A DNA stretch of 64,000 nt, taken from Micromonospora tarapacensis. Its GTDB lineage: Bacteria; Actinomycetota; Actinomycetes; Mycobacteriales; Micromonosporaceae. The stretch covers positions 4,141,324 to 4,205,323 of the forward strand of contig NZ_JAHCDI010000004.1 in assembly GCF_019697375.1 (NCBI RefSeq), read 5' to 3'. Both the position numbers and the translations under genes were made by a program. Of the stretch, positions 52,260-61,008 are shown piece after piece. The notes under the pieces are model-generated. The model was given only the letters and a program-made list of their open reading frames with translations. It was not told the origin of the DNA and did not search any database. Each line of letters opens with the position of its first letter. The stretch's first letter is position 1.

Positions 52260-53131
52260 CGCGCGCCGCCGTCCTGCTCGACCCTGGTGACGTCCCCGAT
52301 CGGGGGAAGGGCTTCCCACGCCTGCCCGGTCCAGATCTGGTAGATCTCGCCGTCGTTCAGGGGCCGCTTGTAATGGAGCGCCCGCACGATGGCCCCCCAC
52401 CAGGTCCGGTCGGCCCGTGCGCCAGCGCCAAACGGAAGACCCTTGACGTGGCCGTGCCGTTGCCCGACCGGCTGGATCGGCGTGAGCAGGCGGATCGGCG
52501 TCCAGCCCCTTGCCAGCACCTGGCGCACGGCGTCGGCCGCCTCCTGCTCATCGATCAGGGCGTTCAGCACCGTCTCGGCCGTGACGGTCGCGCCGTCCTC
52601 GTCGCGGCACTGCATGACGAACGTCGCCAGGTCAGCTTCGCCGAACGGCGATCCGCTGATGGGTGCGAACCAGGGATCGGTGCCGCGCGGTTTGAGGATC
52701 TGGCCAGCGGCCTGCTCATTGAGGTACAGCACAGCGTCGTACCCCGCCCCGGAGTCCCCGATGTCGCGCTGCCGCAGGTGGCGTGCGCTCAGATGGTCGT
52801 GCGGTGCCCGCAGGCCCGTGTGCGGCAGCACGATCGCGGTGTCCGTCGCCCCGCTGGTGGGCTGGGGCGAGAGTGCAGGCTGGGCGAGCAGGAAGGTCTG
52901 TCCGCCGGAAAGGTCTAGGACCGTGCCGGCGTCGGTGACGACGTTGTAGCGGGTGCGCCGGCCAGGAACGGCCTGCTTTTCGAGCACGGTCGCGCCGGTC
53001 GCGCCGGTCTTGACCCGGCTCGGGTGCCAGTCGCCCCGCGTGCGGGTCGATGCCTTGGCCGGGTCGTCGGTGATAAGGACCCGGTCACCACGGACCAGGC
53101 CGGTAGTGGTCTTCTTACCTTGAGCAGTCAC
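52256..53131 (-). CDS. Hypothetical protein, 291 aa
   Basis: AGAAGGAAC precedes the GTG at 53131. The N-terminal 90 residues look like an SH3-like barrel (LVRGDRVLITDDPAKASTRT, RYNVVTDAGTVLDLSGGQTF). The C-terminal half is alpha/beta, with DEDGATVTAETVLNALIDEQ and DRTWWGAIVRALHYKR. No enzyme motif is visible. It heads a two-gene unit with the 120-aa protein. Family unknown. Confidence 0.6.
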   Translation of the reverse strand: MTAQGKKTTTGLVRGDRVLITDDPAKASTRTRGDWHPSRVKTGATGATVLEKQAVPGRRTRYNVVTDAGTVLDLSGGQTFLLAQPALSPQPTSGATDTAIVLPHTGLRAPHDHLSARHLRQRDIGDSGAGYDAVLYLNEQAAGQILKPRGTDPWFAPISGSPFGEADLATFVMQCRDEDGATVTAETVLNALIDEQEAADAVRQVLARGWTPIRLLTPIQPVGQRHGHVKGLPFGAGARADRTWWGAIVRALHYKRPLNDGEIYQIWTGQAWEALPPIGDVTRVEQDGGAR

Positions 53132-53323
53132 GGACGTTCCTTCTGTCTGGCGGTTGTCGGTGACGACGTGAGCCGGGTGGTAGCGACACCCGTAGGCGGC
53201 ACACGTCGGGAGGTCAGGGCTGCGCGAGCCGGGTCGAAGTGGTTCACCGGCAGGAGCGCCACGGGGCCGGGCTACCGGGCGCCCGTGGCTTGCTCCTCGT
53301 CACGATTGGGCAGGTCAGTGCGG

Positions 53324-53626
53324 TCAATCGCAGTCGGCGTCGGTCCCGCAGCGGCAGACCGCTTCGACCAGGGCCGCTCCGTGCAGCCGGGCGAGGTGCT
53401 CGATAGCCGAGCGCGCCGAGTTGAACAGCATGTCCATGTCGGCAGTCTCAGGTGACCACAGGTCGCCGCAGTCGAGCAGCCATCCCCCCGTGGCCGTTCG
53501 CACCGCCACGGCAAGGCAGATGTCTCCGTGCGCGCCAACCCAGGCGCGCACCTCTTGGGCGGAGTCCTCGTCCACGCCGCCGCAGAACTGCCACCGGAAA
53601 ACGATGGTTTCCGTGACCGCCGCCAT
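53324..53626 (-). CDS. Hypothetical protein, 100 aa
   Basis: The ATG at 53626 gives MAAVTETIVFRWQFCGGVDE. The small soluble protein contains an alternating strand pattern (ICLAVAVRTATGGWLLDCGD) and ends in a Cys-rich VCRCGTDADCD, which could bind a metal. The AT-rich promoter-like motif lies only 17 bases upstream. Family unknown. Confidence 0.58.
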   Translation of the reverse strand: MAAVTETIVFRWQFCGGVDEDSAQEVRAWVGAHGDICLAVAVRTATGGWLLDCGDLWSPETADMDMLFNSARSAIEHLARLHGAALVEAVCRCGTDADCD

Positions 53627-53641
53627 TCCCAACCCCAATCA

Positions 53642-53662
53642 GTTCTAATGATGCCGCATTAA
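53642..53662 (-). promoter_or_regulatory. AT-rich promoter-like motif, copy 2
   Basis: On the minus strand this reads TTAATGCGGCATCATTAGAA then C, differing at two to three positions from the other two copies. It immediately precedes the 100-aa gene and follows the stop of the 154-aa gene. Confidence 0.6.
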
Positions 53663-53666
53663 GTGT

Positions 53667-54131
53667 TCAGGATCCGTCCGCAACAGCCTCAGCGGAGACG
53701 TTCTCAGCCTCGCTTCGCACACGGTGCCAGTCAAGGATCGCCAGCCGGCGCAGGCCGGTCGCCGTGGCGTCTCGCTTCGTGCGATGCCAGGTGGAAACAC
53801 CGTCGCCCGGCAGCGTGAGCTGCCAGACCCCCGACTCGCCGTAGGGCATCTCGGCTCGGGTGCGCTTGACAACCGAGACCCGCGCGTCCCTCTCCGGAAT
53901 CGGGACGCCAGCGGGGGCGACGCGCTCCGGTTCACACTTCCGGACCGGCAGCCCATTGGCGAGCAACGCGAAGCTCAGGGTGGTCCAGGGGCCGCCGTCG
54001 CCGCCGCCGTACTCCACCGGGGCGTCGTCGTACCACGAGATCACACGATCGCCCACGGCCGGAATGCCAGCCGCCAACGAGACGGGGCCGACTTCGACAC
54101 CCGCATCGCTGGCGCTCAACTGATCAGACAT
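53667..54131 (-). CDS. Hypothetical protein, 154 aa
   Basis: GGAAGGAAG precedes the ATG at 54131 (MSDQLSASDAGVEVGPVSLA). The protein is beta-rich with TLSFALLANGLPVRKCEPER and SGVWQLTLPGDGVSTWHRTK, then a helical LRRLAILDWHRVRSEAE end. No signal peptide or active-site motif is seen. It is preceded by copy 3 of the AT-rich motif. Family unknown. Confidence 0.58.
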   Translation of the reverse strand: MSDQLSASDAGVEVGPVSLAAGIPAVGDRVISWYDDAPVEYGGGDGGPWTTLSFALLANGLPVRKCEPERVAPAGVPIPERDARVSVVKRTRAEMPYGESGVWQLTLPGDGVSTWHRTKRDATATGLRRLAILDWHRVRSEAENVSAEAVADGS

Positions 54132-54174
54132 GCGCTTCCTTCCGTTGGAGGTCCGGTTGGAGATCGGCCAACCA

Positions 54175-54195
54175 CTTATAATGATACCGCATTAA
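54175..54195 (-). promoter_or_regulatory. AT-rich promoter-like motif, copy 3
   Basis: On the minus strand this reads TTAATGCGGTATCATTATAA then G, about 45 bases before the ATG at 54131. It matches copy 1 except at its first positions. Confidence 0.6.
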
Positions 54196-54478
54196 AGTCC
54201 TAAGCGCCAGCCCGTATAGCGCTTGACCTGCAACAACACGTCCGATCACACCGATGCCACGGGGAAAGCAGGGGAACGGATTCGCCACCGAGCGCATCCG
54301 GCAAAGCCGGACGGACGCCGTTCCGGCACTCCGCCACAGCCCCCGCCGAAGCACCCGAGCGAGCCGTCAAGATCATCTAGTACGGGCGGACATCGGCTCC
54401 TCGGTGATCGAAGAAGCAGCGGAGGCGCTGCCGCGCCCGACCGGAGGCAGCGGATGATCAAGGCGCTGACCAGCGGTC
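54196..54478. other. Gap without a convincing gene
   Basis: Frames are open on both strands but their translations are Arg/Pro/Ser-rich and lack ribosome sites. This stretch probably contains the border between the modification/partition genes and the Tn5053/Tn7-like transposon, whose outer terminus I could not place. Confidence 0.35.
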
Positions 54479-54770
54479 CGCAAGGTAGGTCCGGACGCTG
54501 GCGGGCCGAAGTATCCGGACCTACCTTGCGACTTTCCGGCACAGAGCCGCCGCCTGCGAACAGGCCCGTCCGTGAACGCCCTGGTCATCGCGTCGGCCAT
54601 CGGTGTAGGTCCGGACTCCGCAAGATCATCCGCAGGGTAAGTCCGGACTCCGCAAGGTTCGCGTGGACACTGTCGCGTCCGGCTCGGGGTTGTGGATGAC
54701 CATGGCACTGACCAGCGGCTCGCAAGATAGGTCTGGACGCCAGCGGAGCCGGTTGTCCGGATCTACTTTG
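54479..54770. repeat. Cluster of six TAGGTCCGGAC-type repeats, presumed transposon end
   Basis: A perfect 17-bp inverted repeat (54479-54495 with 54514-54530, CGCAAGGTAGGTCCGGA) is followed by two direct copies of GTAGGTCCGGACTCCGCAAG (54605-54624 and 54637-54656, one mismatch). A diverged version of the first unit lies at 54722-54770. The unit at 54466-54530 and that at 54708-54770 also share their flanks (CTGACCAGCGG), so the block was duplicated. Several transposase-binding sites near each terminus are typical of Tn7 and Tn5053 relatives, and the cluster lies where the left end of the tni transposon should be. Confidence 0.65.
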
Positions 54771-54841
54771 TGGATTCCAGCGTCAGCGTTCTGCGGGCGC
54801 GGGCGTGGCGGTGGGCTGAGTGGTTTCCCGCGAGTCCGGGG

Positions 54842-55747
54842 TCAGCGTGTTGCGGCGTCTTTGAGGATCGTTCCGAGCCGTGTCCGACATTCGGTCACGA
54901 AGGTGGGCCACGTGTTCCGGTAGTAGGAGATTCCGCTGATGCCCACGGCGATGGCCCATGCCCGGGCCCGGACCCAGGTGAGGTCGTCAAGGTTCACGGC
55001 ATTCCAGTAGGCGTGGCGCGCTGGTTCCGGCAGGTCCCAGACAGTGGCGTGCTCGGCAGCGGGGAAGCCGACGGAGAGACCCCCGAAATCGATGACGGCG
55101 TGCAACTGGCCCTTCGCGACCAGGAGGTTGGAGGGCCTGAGGTCTCCGTGGAGCCACACGTGAGGGCTGGAAGGCTCGGGCAGTCTGAGGGCGGCGCGCC
55201 AAAGTTGTTCTAACATTTCGACATCGAGGTCGGTGTCTGTGATGGTCCGGCAGTCCTCGAAACAAGTGCTGATCCACTTGTCGCAGTCCTTCAGGCTGCC
55301 TCCGCGGTACCAGCTCAGTTCATCAGCGCGAGCGGCGCCCATGAGGTCGATGTTGTGCAGCTCGTGGACGAACGACGCCAGCTCGGTTCCGAAAGCGGCC
55401 CAGTTCTGGACGGTATTGGGCGCAACTTCGGTCCCGTCGATCCAGCGGTAGATCGACCAGGGCAAGGGGAACTCGGTGGCTGGCGTGCCGGCGTGGACCG
55501 GCTCCGGGATCTGGCATGTCAGAAGTGGTCCCAGCCGGGGGAGCCACGTCCGCTCCTTGTTCAGCGACCGAGCCTTGTCGGCTGTTCGCGGAAGCCGGAC
55601 GAGTAGGTCGTTTCCGAGCCGATACATGGTGTTGTCCGTGCCGGCACCTGCCGGCGACAGCGGCAGCGAAGCCCAGTCTGGGCGTTGACTCCGCAGAAGT
55701 GACTTGACGACTGTCTCGTCGACTGGGATCTCGTTCTCGTGAAGCAT
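54842..55747 (-). CDS. APH-family phosphotransferase, 301 aa
   Basis: The kinase fold is clear: an N-lobe with AGTDNTMYRLGNDLLVRLPR (residues 34-53), then Brenner-type HGDLRPSNLL with the catalytic Asp at about 202 and Asn at 207, and the metal-binding Asp in AVIDFGG at about 220. APH-type enzymes phosphorylate aminoglycosides, macrolides or small metabolites; the closest sense here is a resistance-like kinase of unknown substrate. GGAAGGA lies before ATG 55747 and GTG 55750. It is the last gene before the presumed transposon end, so it may be cargo. Confidence 0.8.
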   Translation of the reverse strand: MLHENEIPVDETVVKSLLRSQRPDWASLPLSPAGAGTDNTMYRLGNDLLVRLPRTADKARSLNKERTWLPRLGPLLTCQIPEPVHAGTPATEFPLPWSIYRWIDGTEVAPNTVQNWAAFGTELASFVHELHNIDLMGAARADELSWYRGGSLKDCDKWISTCFEDCRTITDTDLDVEMLEQLWRAALRLPEPSSPHVWLHGDLRPSNLLVAKGQLHAVIDFGGLSVGFPAAEHATVWDLPEPARHAYWNAVNLDDLTWVRARAWAIAVGISGISYYRNTWPTFVTECRTRLGTILKDAATR

Positions 55748-55814
55748 CACGACATAGATCCTTCCGTCGGAGGAGACACCAGACCAGTCAAATTCTCGGC
55801 AGAGTCGTCTGGTC

Positions 55815-57098
55815 TCAGCCGTCTGAGTTGAGAAAGACCTTGCGCTCGTGTCCGAGCAGCGGCCGCCCTCCGCGTGGTGCCAATGGTGAGTCGCGGGACG
55901 GCCAGGGTGCGGGGTTGACGGCGGTGTCGAGGTATTCGGACTGCACTGCAGTGGGTCTCTTGTAGTCGGCGATGACGGGTTTGGTGGCGTCGCCGGCGGC
56001 GGTGGCCGGGGTGTCGGGGAAGGTGGTTGCTTCGGCGCTGGCTGCGACGGTGCCGATGAACAGGTCCATGCGACGTGACCAGTCGCGGGCGAGGACGGGC
56101 CCGACGTGGCGGTGGTAGAGGATGCCGCGTCCGCCCCGGCGGTTGCGGGCGAACCAGCGGGCGCTGCGGCGGTGCCGGTCGATGCTGTGCTGGTTGGCCT
56201 TGGGGATGGTGTGGCCGCCGAAGCCGCGCTGGCTGCGGTAGGTGGTTCGGGGCAGGCTGGGTGGTCGCCAACAGTCGTCGTCGATCCAGTGGGCGATCGG
56301 GTCCTGGGCGACTTTGGGCCGGTAGTCGGGTTGGCCGAGTCGGCGGCCGATCTCGGAGGCGAAGCGGTGTTGCCCGAGCGGGTCGCTCGCGGCGAGGCGG
56401 CGCCAGTGCAGGGAGCCGATGAGCGCGGCGATCTTGACGGCTTCGGGGTAGGTCGCGGCGAACAGCCGGGAGGTGCTGAAGGTGGTTTCCTCGGTGCCGT
56501 GCGGGATGAGTTCGGCGGCGCGGTCGCTCCAGTCGAGGCGGGCGTCGTCGGGGTGGTGGGCGTCTTGGTCCCAGCGGTGGCCGCAGATGAGGAAGCCGGT
56601 GAGGACGGCGTCGTAGGTGGCGGCCGGGCCAAGGCGGTGCAGGAGCCGTAGGTGCGCGCGTTGCGCGGCGACGATTTCGGGGAGTTGGTTGAGGGTGGGA
56701 TAGGGCTGGTCGATGATGTCCGGCGGGCCGATCCAGATGCGGTGCTGGGTGCAGACGTAGCGGTGGTGCGGGAAGAGTTGCCGGACTGGGCCGCCGGGGT
56801 GCCGGGCGGTGCAGCGGGGGCATCCGTGTTGGGGTTCGTGGTGGAAGGCTTGCCAGTCGGGTTCGGGTTGGCGGATCTCGATGACGGCGCGGGCCAGGCG
56901 AGTCTCGGGTATGCCGGTGACGGCGGCGAGCTGATCAGCGGCGATGAATCGCGCGGCGCCGCTTGCGGCGCGGGGCCGGCTGACCTGTTGCCAGAGCTCG
57001 GGGAATGGGATGCCGTGCAGGTGGGCGAGCCTGGTGACGTAGGAGGCGGCGGTTTCGTGGTGGGCGGGCGCGACCGCGATGGGCAGGCGGGAGTACAT
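55815..57098 (-). CDS. tniQ: TniQ/TnsD-family target-selection protein, 427 aa
   Basis: The N-terminus (LPIAVAPAHHETAASYVTRL AHL region) and a zinc-binding set HGCPRCTARHPGG with VCTQHRIW match TniQ proteins. The C-terminal half (PLGQHRFASEIGRRLGQ and RSARWFARNRRGG) is helical and basic. TniQ/TnsD proteins bind DNA or partner factors and choose the target site. The ATG overlaps the stop of tniB (ATGA), as in Tn5053-like operons. Confidence 0.85.
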   Translation of the reverse strand: MYSRLPIAVAPAHHETAASYVTRLAHLHGIPFPELWQQVSRPRAASGAARFIAADQLAAVTGIPETRLARAVIEIRQPEPDWQAFHHEPQHGCPRCTARHPGGPVRQLFPHHRYVCTQHRIWIGPPDIIDQPYPTLNQLPEIVAAQRAHLRLLHRLGPAATYDAVLTGFLICGHRWDQDAHHPDDARLDWSDRAAELIPHGTEETTFSTSRLFAATYPEAVKIAALIGSLHWRRLAASDPLGQHRFASEIGRRLGQPDYRPKVAQDPIAHWIDDDCWRPPSLPRTTYRSQRGFGGHTIPKANQHSIDRHRRSARWFARNRRGGRGILYHRHVGPVLARDWSRRMDLFIGTVAASAEATTFPDTPATAAGDATKPVIADYKRPTAVQSEYLDTAVNPAPWPSRDSPLAPRGGRPLLGHERKVFLNSDG

Positions 57099-57541
57099 CA
57101 GGCGCTCGCGGCGGCGGTCTCGGCGGACCGGCGGGTGCGCGGACGTGGCGGGGATGTTCGGGTGGCTTTCTCAGCGGCGAAGTCGACCGGGACGAGGTCG
57201 AGCAGGTCGCGGGTGATCTGTTCGCTGCCGTCCTCGATGGCCAGGATCGCGGCGCCGCGGATGAGCTGGGAGAGGCTGCCGATCATGCCGGAGGTGCGGC
57301 GGTAGAGGTGCTCGTCGAGGCCGACGAGGGTTCCAGGGGTGTGTTGGTGCAGCCGCAGCATGGCTTCGAGAGTGGCGATGAGTGACCGCCATGCGGTGCG
57401 CTGCTCGGTGGTGCCGTAGGCGAACGGGGTGGACGCGATGAGGGTGAACCGGCCGGCGATCTGGCGTCCGCGAACGCCGGCGAACAGCCCTTCGGCCTCG
57501 ACGTCGATGCCGGCGTAGACGAAGGTGGCTGGCAGCCTTTC
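57098..57541 (-). pseudogene. tniB: 3' half of tniB (AAA ATPase), cut off by the Tn554-type insertion
   Basis: The frame resumes at GAAAGGCTG (about 57541) and encodes ERLPATFVYAGIDVEAEGLF, RGRQIAGRFTLIASTPF, LHQHTPGTLVGLDEHLYRRT and GMIGSLSQLIRGAAILAIED, the C-terminal part of TniB. Joined to the other half at 61521 it gives YFAERLPATF without loss. No start codon serves this half, so it is not functional here. Confidence 0.88.
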
Positions 57542-57658
57542 GTTATCTGGAGCCGGTGAAGGGATGTCCATGACGTAGACGACGAGGGCTGAGGTTGTCC
57601 GGGATCTCGTCGTGGATGCGATTACCTTCCGCTTTCCATCACGGAAACGGGAGGTGCG

Positions 57659-58774
57659 ATGCGCGTTCAGCGCGTGATCATGCCGGGGTCCGGGCGCGAG
57701 TCCTGGACACTGCTGGGCGATGACTTGGTTCCGGTCGAGCCGGTCGAGCGGTTCCTGGCCTTTCTGGCGTCGGCCGAGAGGTCTCCGAACACGATCAAGG
57801 CCTACGCCCACGACCTGAAGGACTGGTGGGTGTACCTGTCCCGGCACGGGCTCGGCTGGCAGTCGGTGACGTTGGAGGACGTGGCGGGGTTCGTCGCCTG
57901 GCTTCGGCTGCCGCCGGAGGCCCGCGACGGCCTGGTTGCCGTACTGCCAACGGTGGAGCATCACTGCTCGGCAGCTAGCGTGAACCGGAAGCTGGCGGCG
58001 TTGACCTCGTTCTGCGAGTTCCATGCCCGCCACGGCGTCGACCTGGCCGGGCTTCTGGTCAGGATGCAGCCCGCCGGGCATCGCCGCTCGGCCACGTCCT
58101 ATAAGCCGTTCCTGCAGCACGTCGCCAAGAACAAGCCGGAACGTCGGCGCGCGATCACGTTGAAGACCTCACCTCCCCGGCCGAAGATCCTTACCGTCAA
58201 ACAGGTTCAGGCGATCCTGGACGTCTGCGAACACCTGCGGGACCGCCTACTGTTCGCGATCTTGCTGGACACGGGCGTTCGTATCGGCGAGGCCTTGGGC
58301 CTGCGGCACGAGGATATGGGGATCGCCGAGCGCGAGGTCACCGTGATGCCGCGGGACAACGACAACCGTGCGCGCGCCAAAGCCGGCCGGTCCCGCGTGA
58401 TCCCGGCCAGCCCGGAGCTCATGCGGCTGTATGCCGACTACCTCAACCGCGAGTACGGCGCGCTGGACTCCGACTACGTGTTCGTCAATATCTGGGCCGA
58501 GCCGCGCGGCCGTCCGTGGGCCTACCCGGCCGTCTACGACCTGGTTCTGCGACTTCGTGAGCGCACCGGTATCGACTTCGAGCCCCACCAATACCGCCAT
58601 ACCTATGCGACCTGGCTGCTTCGCCGGGGTGCGGGCATGGAGGCGGTGAAGGAACTCCTCGGTCACGCCTCGATCACGACCACGATCGACACGTACGGGC
58701 ACCTCACGGTCGAGGATGCACGCAAGGCCCTGGAGTCCGCAGGCTGGTTCACCGGGCGGGAGGTCAGCTGGTGA
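57659..58774 (+). CDS. tnpA: Tyrosine recombinase TnpA, 371 aa
   Basis: GGGAGGTG precedes the ATG. A SAM-like N-terminal core-binding domain (SAERSPNTIKAYAHDLKDWW) is followed by the catalytic domain with Arg in LDTGVRIGEALGL, HxxR in PHQYRHTYATWLL, and the nucleophile Tyr in TTIDTYGHLTVED. All catalytic residues are present. In Tn554, TnpA and TnpB together carry out conservative, site-preferring transposition. The stop overlaps the GTG of tnpB. Confidence 0.92.
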   Translation: MRVQRVIMPGSGRESWTLLGDDLVPVEPVERFLAFLASAERSPNTIKAYAHDLKDWWVYLSRHGLGWQSVTLEDVAGFVAWLRLPPEARDGLVAVLPTVEHHCSAASVNRKLAALTSFCEFHARHGVDLAGLLVRMQPAGHRRSATSYKPFLQHVAKNKPERRRAITLKTSPPRPKILTVKQVQAILDVCEHLRDRLLFAILLDTGVRIGEALGLRHEDMGIAEREVTVMPRDNDNRARAKAGRSRVIPASPELMRLYADYLNREYGALDSDYVFVNIWAEPRGRPWAYPAVYDLVLRLRERTGIDFEPHQYRHTYATWLLRRGAGMEAVKELLGHASITTTIDTYGHLTVEDARKALESAGWFTGREVSW

Positions 58775-61008
58775 GGGCCGCCGCCGCGAAGCCTACTTCG
58801 GGATCGACGCTGGCGAAGCTGATGGCCGTTGTCCGGACGGAGTTTCGGGCCGAGGTCTACGTTCCCGCGCCGAACGACCCCGTGTTCGTCGCCGACCAGT
58901 GCATCGTCGCCGACTGCGACCGAACCGCGGAGACGCTTGCGCAACGGCTGTGCGGCGCCCACTCGCAGCGGTTCCGCAAGCGCGGCTACTCCTCGATGGA
59001 GGAGTTCCTGGCCGATCCGGGGCCGCCGACACGGGGCCGCAAGGCCCTCGCCGCCTGCGTCATGACGGGATGTCGGCACGGCCGCTGGGACCGGAACGGA
59101 TTGTGCCGCAAGCACAACGGTTATTGGAAGCGTGCCGGCCAGCCTGACCTGGCCGTCTGGGACGCTCCCGACTTGGCCTGCTCCGGCCCGACGCCAGCGG
59201 AGTGCAAACTGCCGTTCTGCGATCTGTGGGTCGACAGTCTCGCGAAGTCGTTCTGTCCTGGGCATTACGACCGCTGGGCTCGGCATGGCCGGCCCGATCT
59301 CGAACGGTTCGTCACCGACTGCGAGTTGGTCGGCACCGCCCACATCGATCTGCGAGCTCTGGCCCCACAACCGCGACTGGAGATCCAGTACGCGCTGCAA
59401 TGCCGACACGACGCCCGCGGCCGCGTCGCGCCTGCTCGCATGGTCACACCCGCCGTCCGGCTCGTCGCGACGCTCGGTATCACCTCGCTGTTGGAGATGA
59501 GCGAGCAACAGTGGCGCGCCGCGGCCGCCACCCGACCCAACCAGTCGCTGATCTTCCTGCTCGATGCCCGCTACGGGATCGAGGCCCTGCGCGACGGAAT
59601 CGGCTGGGAGACCGAATACAGCAGGGATGTCTGGCGGTTGGACAGGCTGCCCGGCATCGCCGGACCCGGCGGGCGCCCGTGTCCCCGGGTCCGGTTGCGG
59701 TTCGACCGCATCACCCATCCTCGGCTACGTGAGCTGGGCAAACGGTGGACCCGGCTGCGGCTGACGTCCGGGCTGAGCATCGGCGCGGCCCGCGCCGGCG
59801 TCGATGCCCTGACCCGGTTCAGCGACTTCCTCGCCCTGGCCGGTGTCGGCTCGCTCGCCGACATCAACCGGCCGCTGCTGGAACGCTACCTCGCCCATGC
59901 GATGTCCCAGCTCGGTGGAAACGACGCGAAGAGACACCGGATCAGCGCACTCAACGTCTTCTTCCAGGCCGTTCGCCAGCACGGCTGGGACGACAGCCTG
60001 CCCGGCCGGGCCACCTTCTATCCCGGTGACACACCCCCGATCCGCGCTCAGGTGGACCGCCGGCTGGCGGAGTTCGTCATGGCCCAGGTCGAATCACCGG
60101 CCAATCTGGCCCGCTGGTCGGACCTGTCCGCCAAGCTGGTCACCCTGATCCTGACCCGTTGCGGTCTGCGGATCTCGAGCGCCTTGTCGCTCGCGTTCGA
60201 CTGCGTGGTCCACGACGGGCAGGGCGCCCCCTACCTTCGATACTTCAACACCAAGATGAAACGCGAAGCCGCCGTCCCCATCGACGAAGAACTCGAAGCC
60301 GCGATCGGTGAGCAACAACGCGCGGTCCTACGGCGGTGGCCAGACAGGCCGCCGCTGCTGTTCCCACGCGAGCGTTCCAACGTCTCCGGCAACGTCCCGC
60401 TCGATCCCGGCACCTACCGCCGGAAGCTGAACGGCTGGCTACAAGCCTGCGATATCCGCGACGAACACGGCTGCCCGGTGCACCTGACACCCCACCAATG
60501 GAGGCACACCTTCGCCTGCCGTCTCATCAACCGCGACGTCCCGCAAGAGGTGGTACGAGTCCTACTCGACCACGAGTCACACCGCATGACCAGCCATTAC
60601 GCCAAGCTCACTGATCAGACCGTGCGTCGCCACTGGCAGGAGGCCACGAAGGTCAACATCAAAGGTGACAGGGTCTCGATCGATCCGGACGGGCCGCTGG
60701 CCCAGGCGCAGTGGGCCAAGACCCGCTACGGCATGGCCACACAGACCCTGCCGAACGGCTACTGCGGCCTGCCCCTGCAGAAGAGCTGCCCGCATGCCAA
60801 TGCCTGCTTGACCTGCCCAGTCTTCCTGACCGGGCCGGAGTTCCTTCCCGAACTACGCGAGCAGCGGCACCGCACGCTCACGCTCATCGACGTCTCCACG
60901 AGCAACGGGCAGACCCGGGTGGTCGAGATGAACAAGCAGGTCCTCACCAACCTGGACCGCATGATCGGCGAACTCGACACCGGCACGGAGGCCAACGTTG
61001 CGGGCTGA
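58771..61008 (+). CDS. tnpB: Tyrosine recombinase TnpB with three zinc-finger-like repeats, 745 aa
   Basis: The catalytic domain is C-terminal: LTRCGLRISSALSLAF with Arg, LTPHQWRHTFACRLI with HxxR, and a Tyr in RMTSHYAKLTD, then a Cys-rich tail (KSCPHANACLTCPVF). Residues about 45-200 hold three similar units, each CxxxxC then about 12 residues then CxxH followed by an aromatic/basic helix (CIVADC ... LCGAHSQRF; CVMTGC ... LCRKHNGYW; CKLPFC ... FCPGHYDRW). It is longer than the roughly 630-residue Tn554 TnpB, in part because of these repeats. Confidence 0.88.
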   Translation: MRAAAAKPTSGSTLAKLMAVVRTEFRAEVYVPAPNDPVFVADQCIVADCDRTAETLAQRLCGAHSQRFRKRGYSSMEEFLADPGPPTRGRKALAACVMTGCRHGRWDRNGLCRKHNGYWKRAGQPDLAVWDAPDLACSGPTPAECKLPFCDLWVDSLAKSFCPGHYDRWARHGRPDLERFVTDCELVGTAHIDLRALAPQPRLEIQYALQCRHDARGRVAPARMVTPAVRLVATLGITSLLEMSEQQWRAAAATRPNQSLIFLLDARYGIEALRDGIGWETEYSRDVWRLDRLPGIAGPGGRPCPRVRLRFDRITHPRLRELGKRWTRLRLTSGLSIGAARAGVDALTRFSDFLALAGVGSLADINRPLLERYLAHAMSQLGGNDAKRHRISALNVFFQAVRQHGWDDSLPGRATFYPGDTPPIRAQVDRRLAEFVMAQVESPANLARWSDLSAKLVTLILTRCGLRISSALSLAFDCVVHDGQGAPYLRYFNTKMKREAAVPIDEELEAAIGEQQRAVLRRWPDRPPLLFPRERSNVSGNVPLDPGTYRRKLNGWLQACDIRDEHGCPVHLTPHQWRHTFACRLINRDVPQEVVRVLLDHESHRMTSHYAKLTDQTVRRHWQEATKVNIKGDRVSIDPDGPLAQAQWAKTRYGMATQTLPNGYCGLPLQKSCPHANACLTCPVFLTGPEFLPELREQRHRTLTLIDVSTSNGQTRVVEMNKQVLTNLDRMIGELDTGTEANVAG

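Noticed and set aside
54223..54699. Plus-strand open frames in the gap before the repeat block
   Set aside because: They run through the inverted repeats, are Arg/Pro-rich and have no ribosome site.
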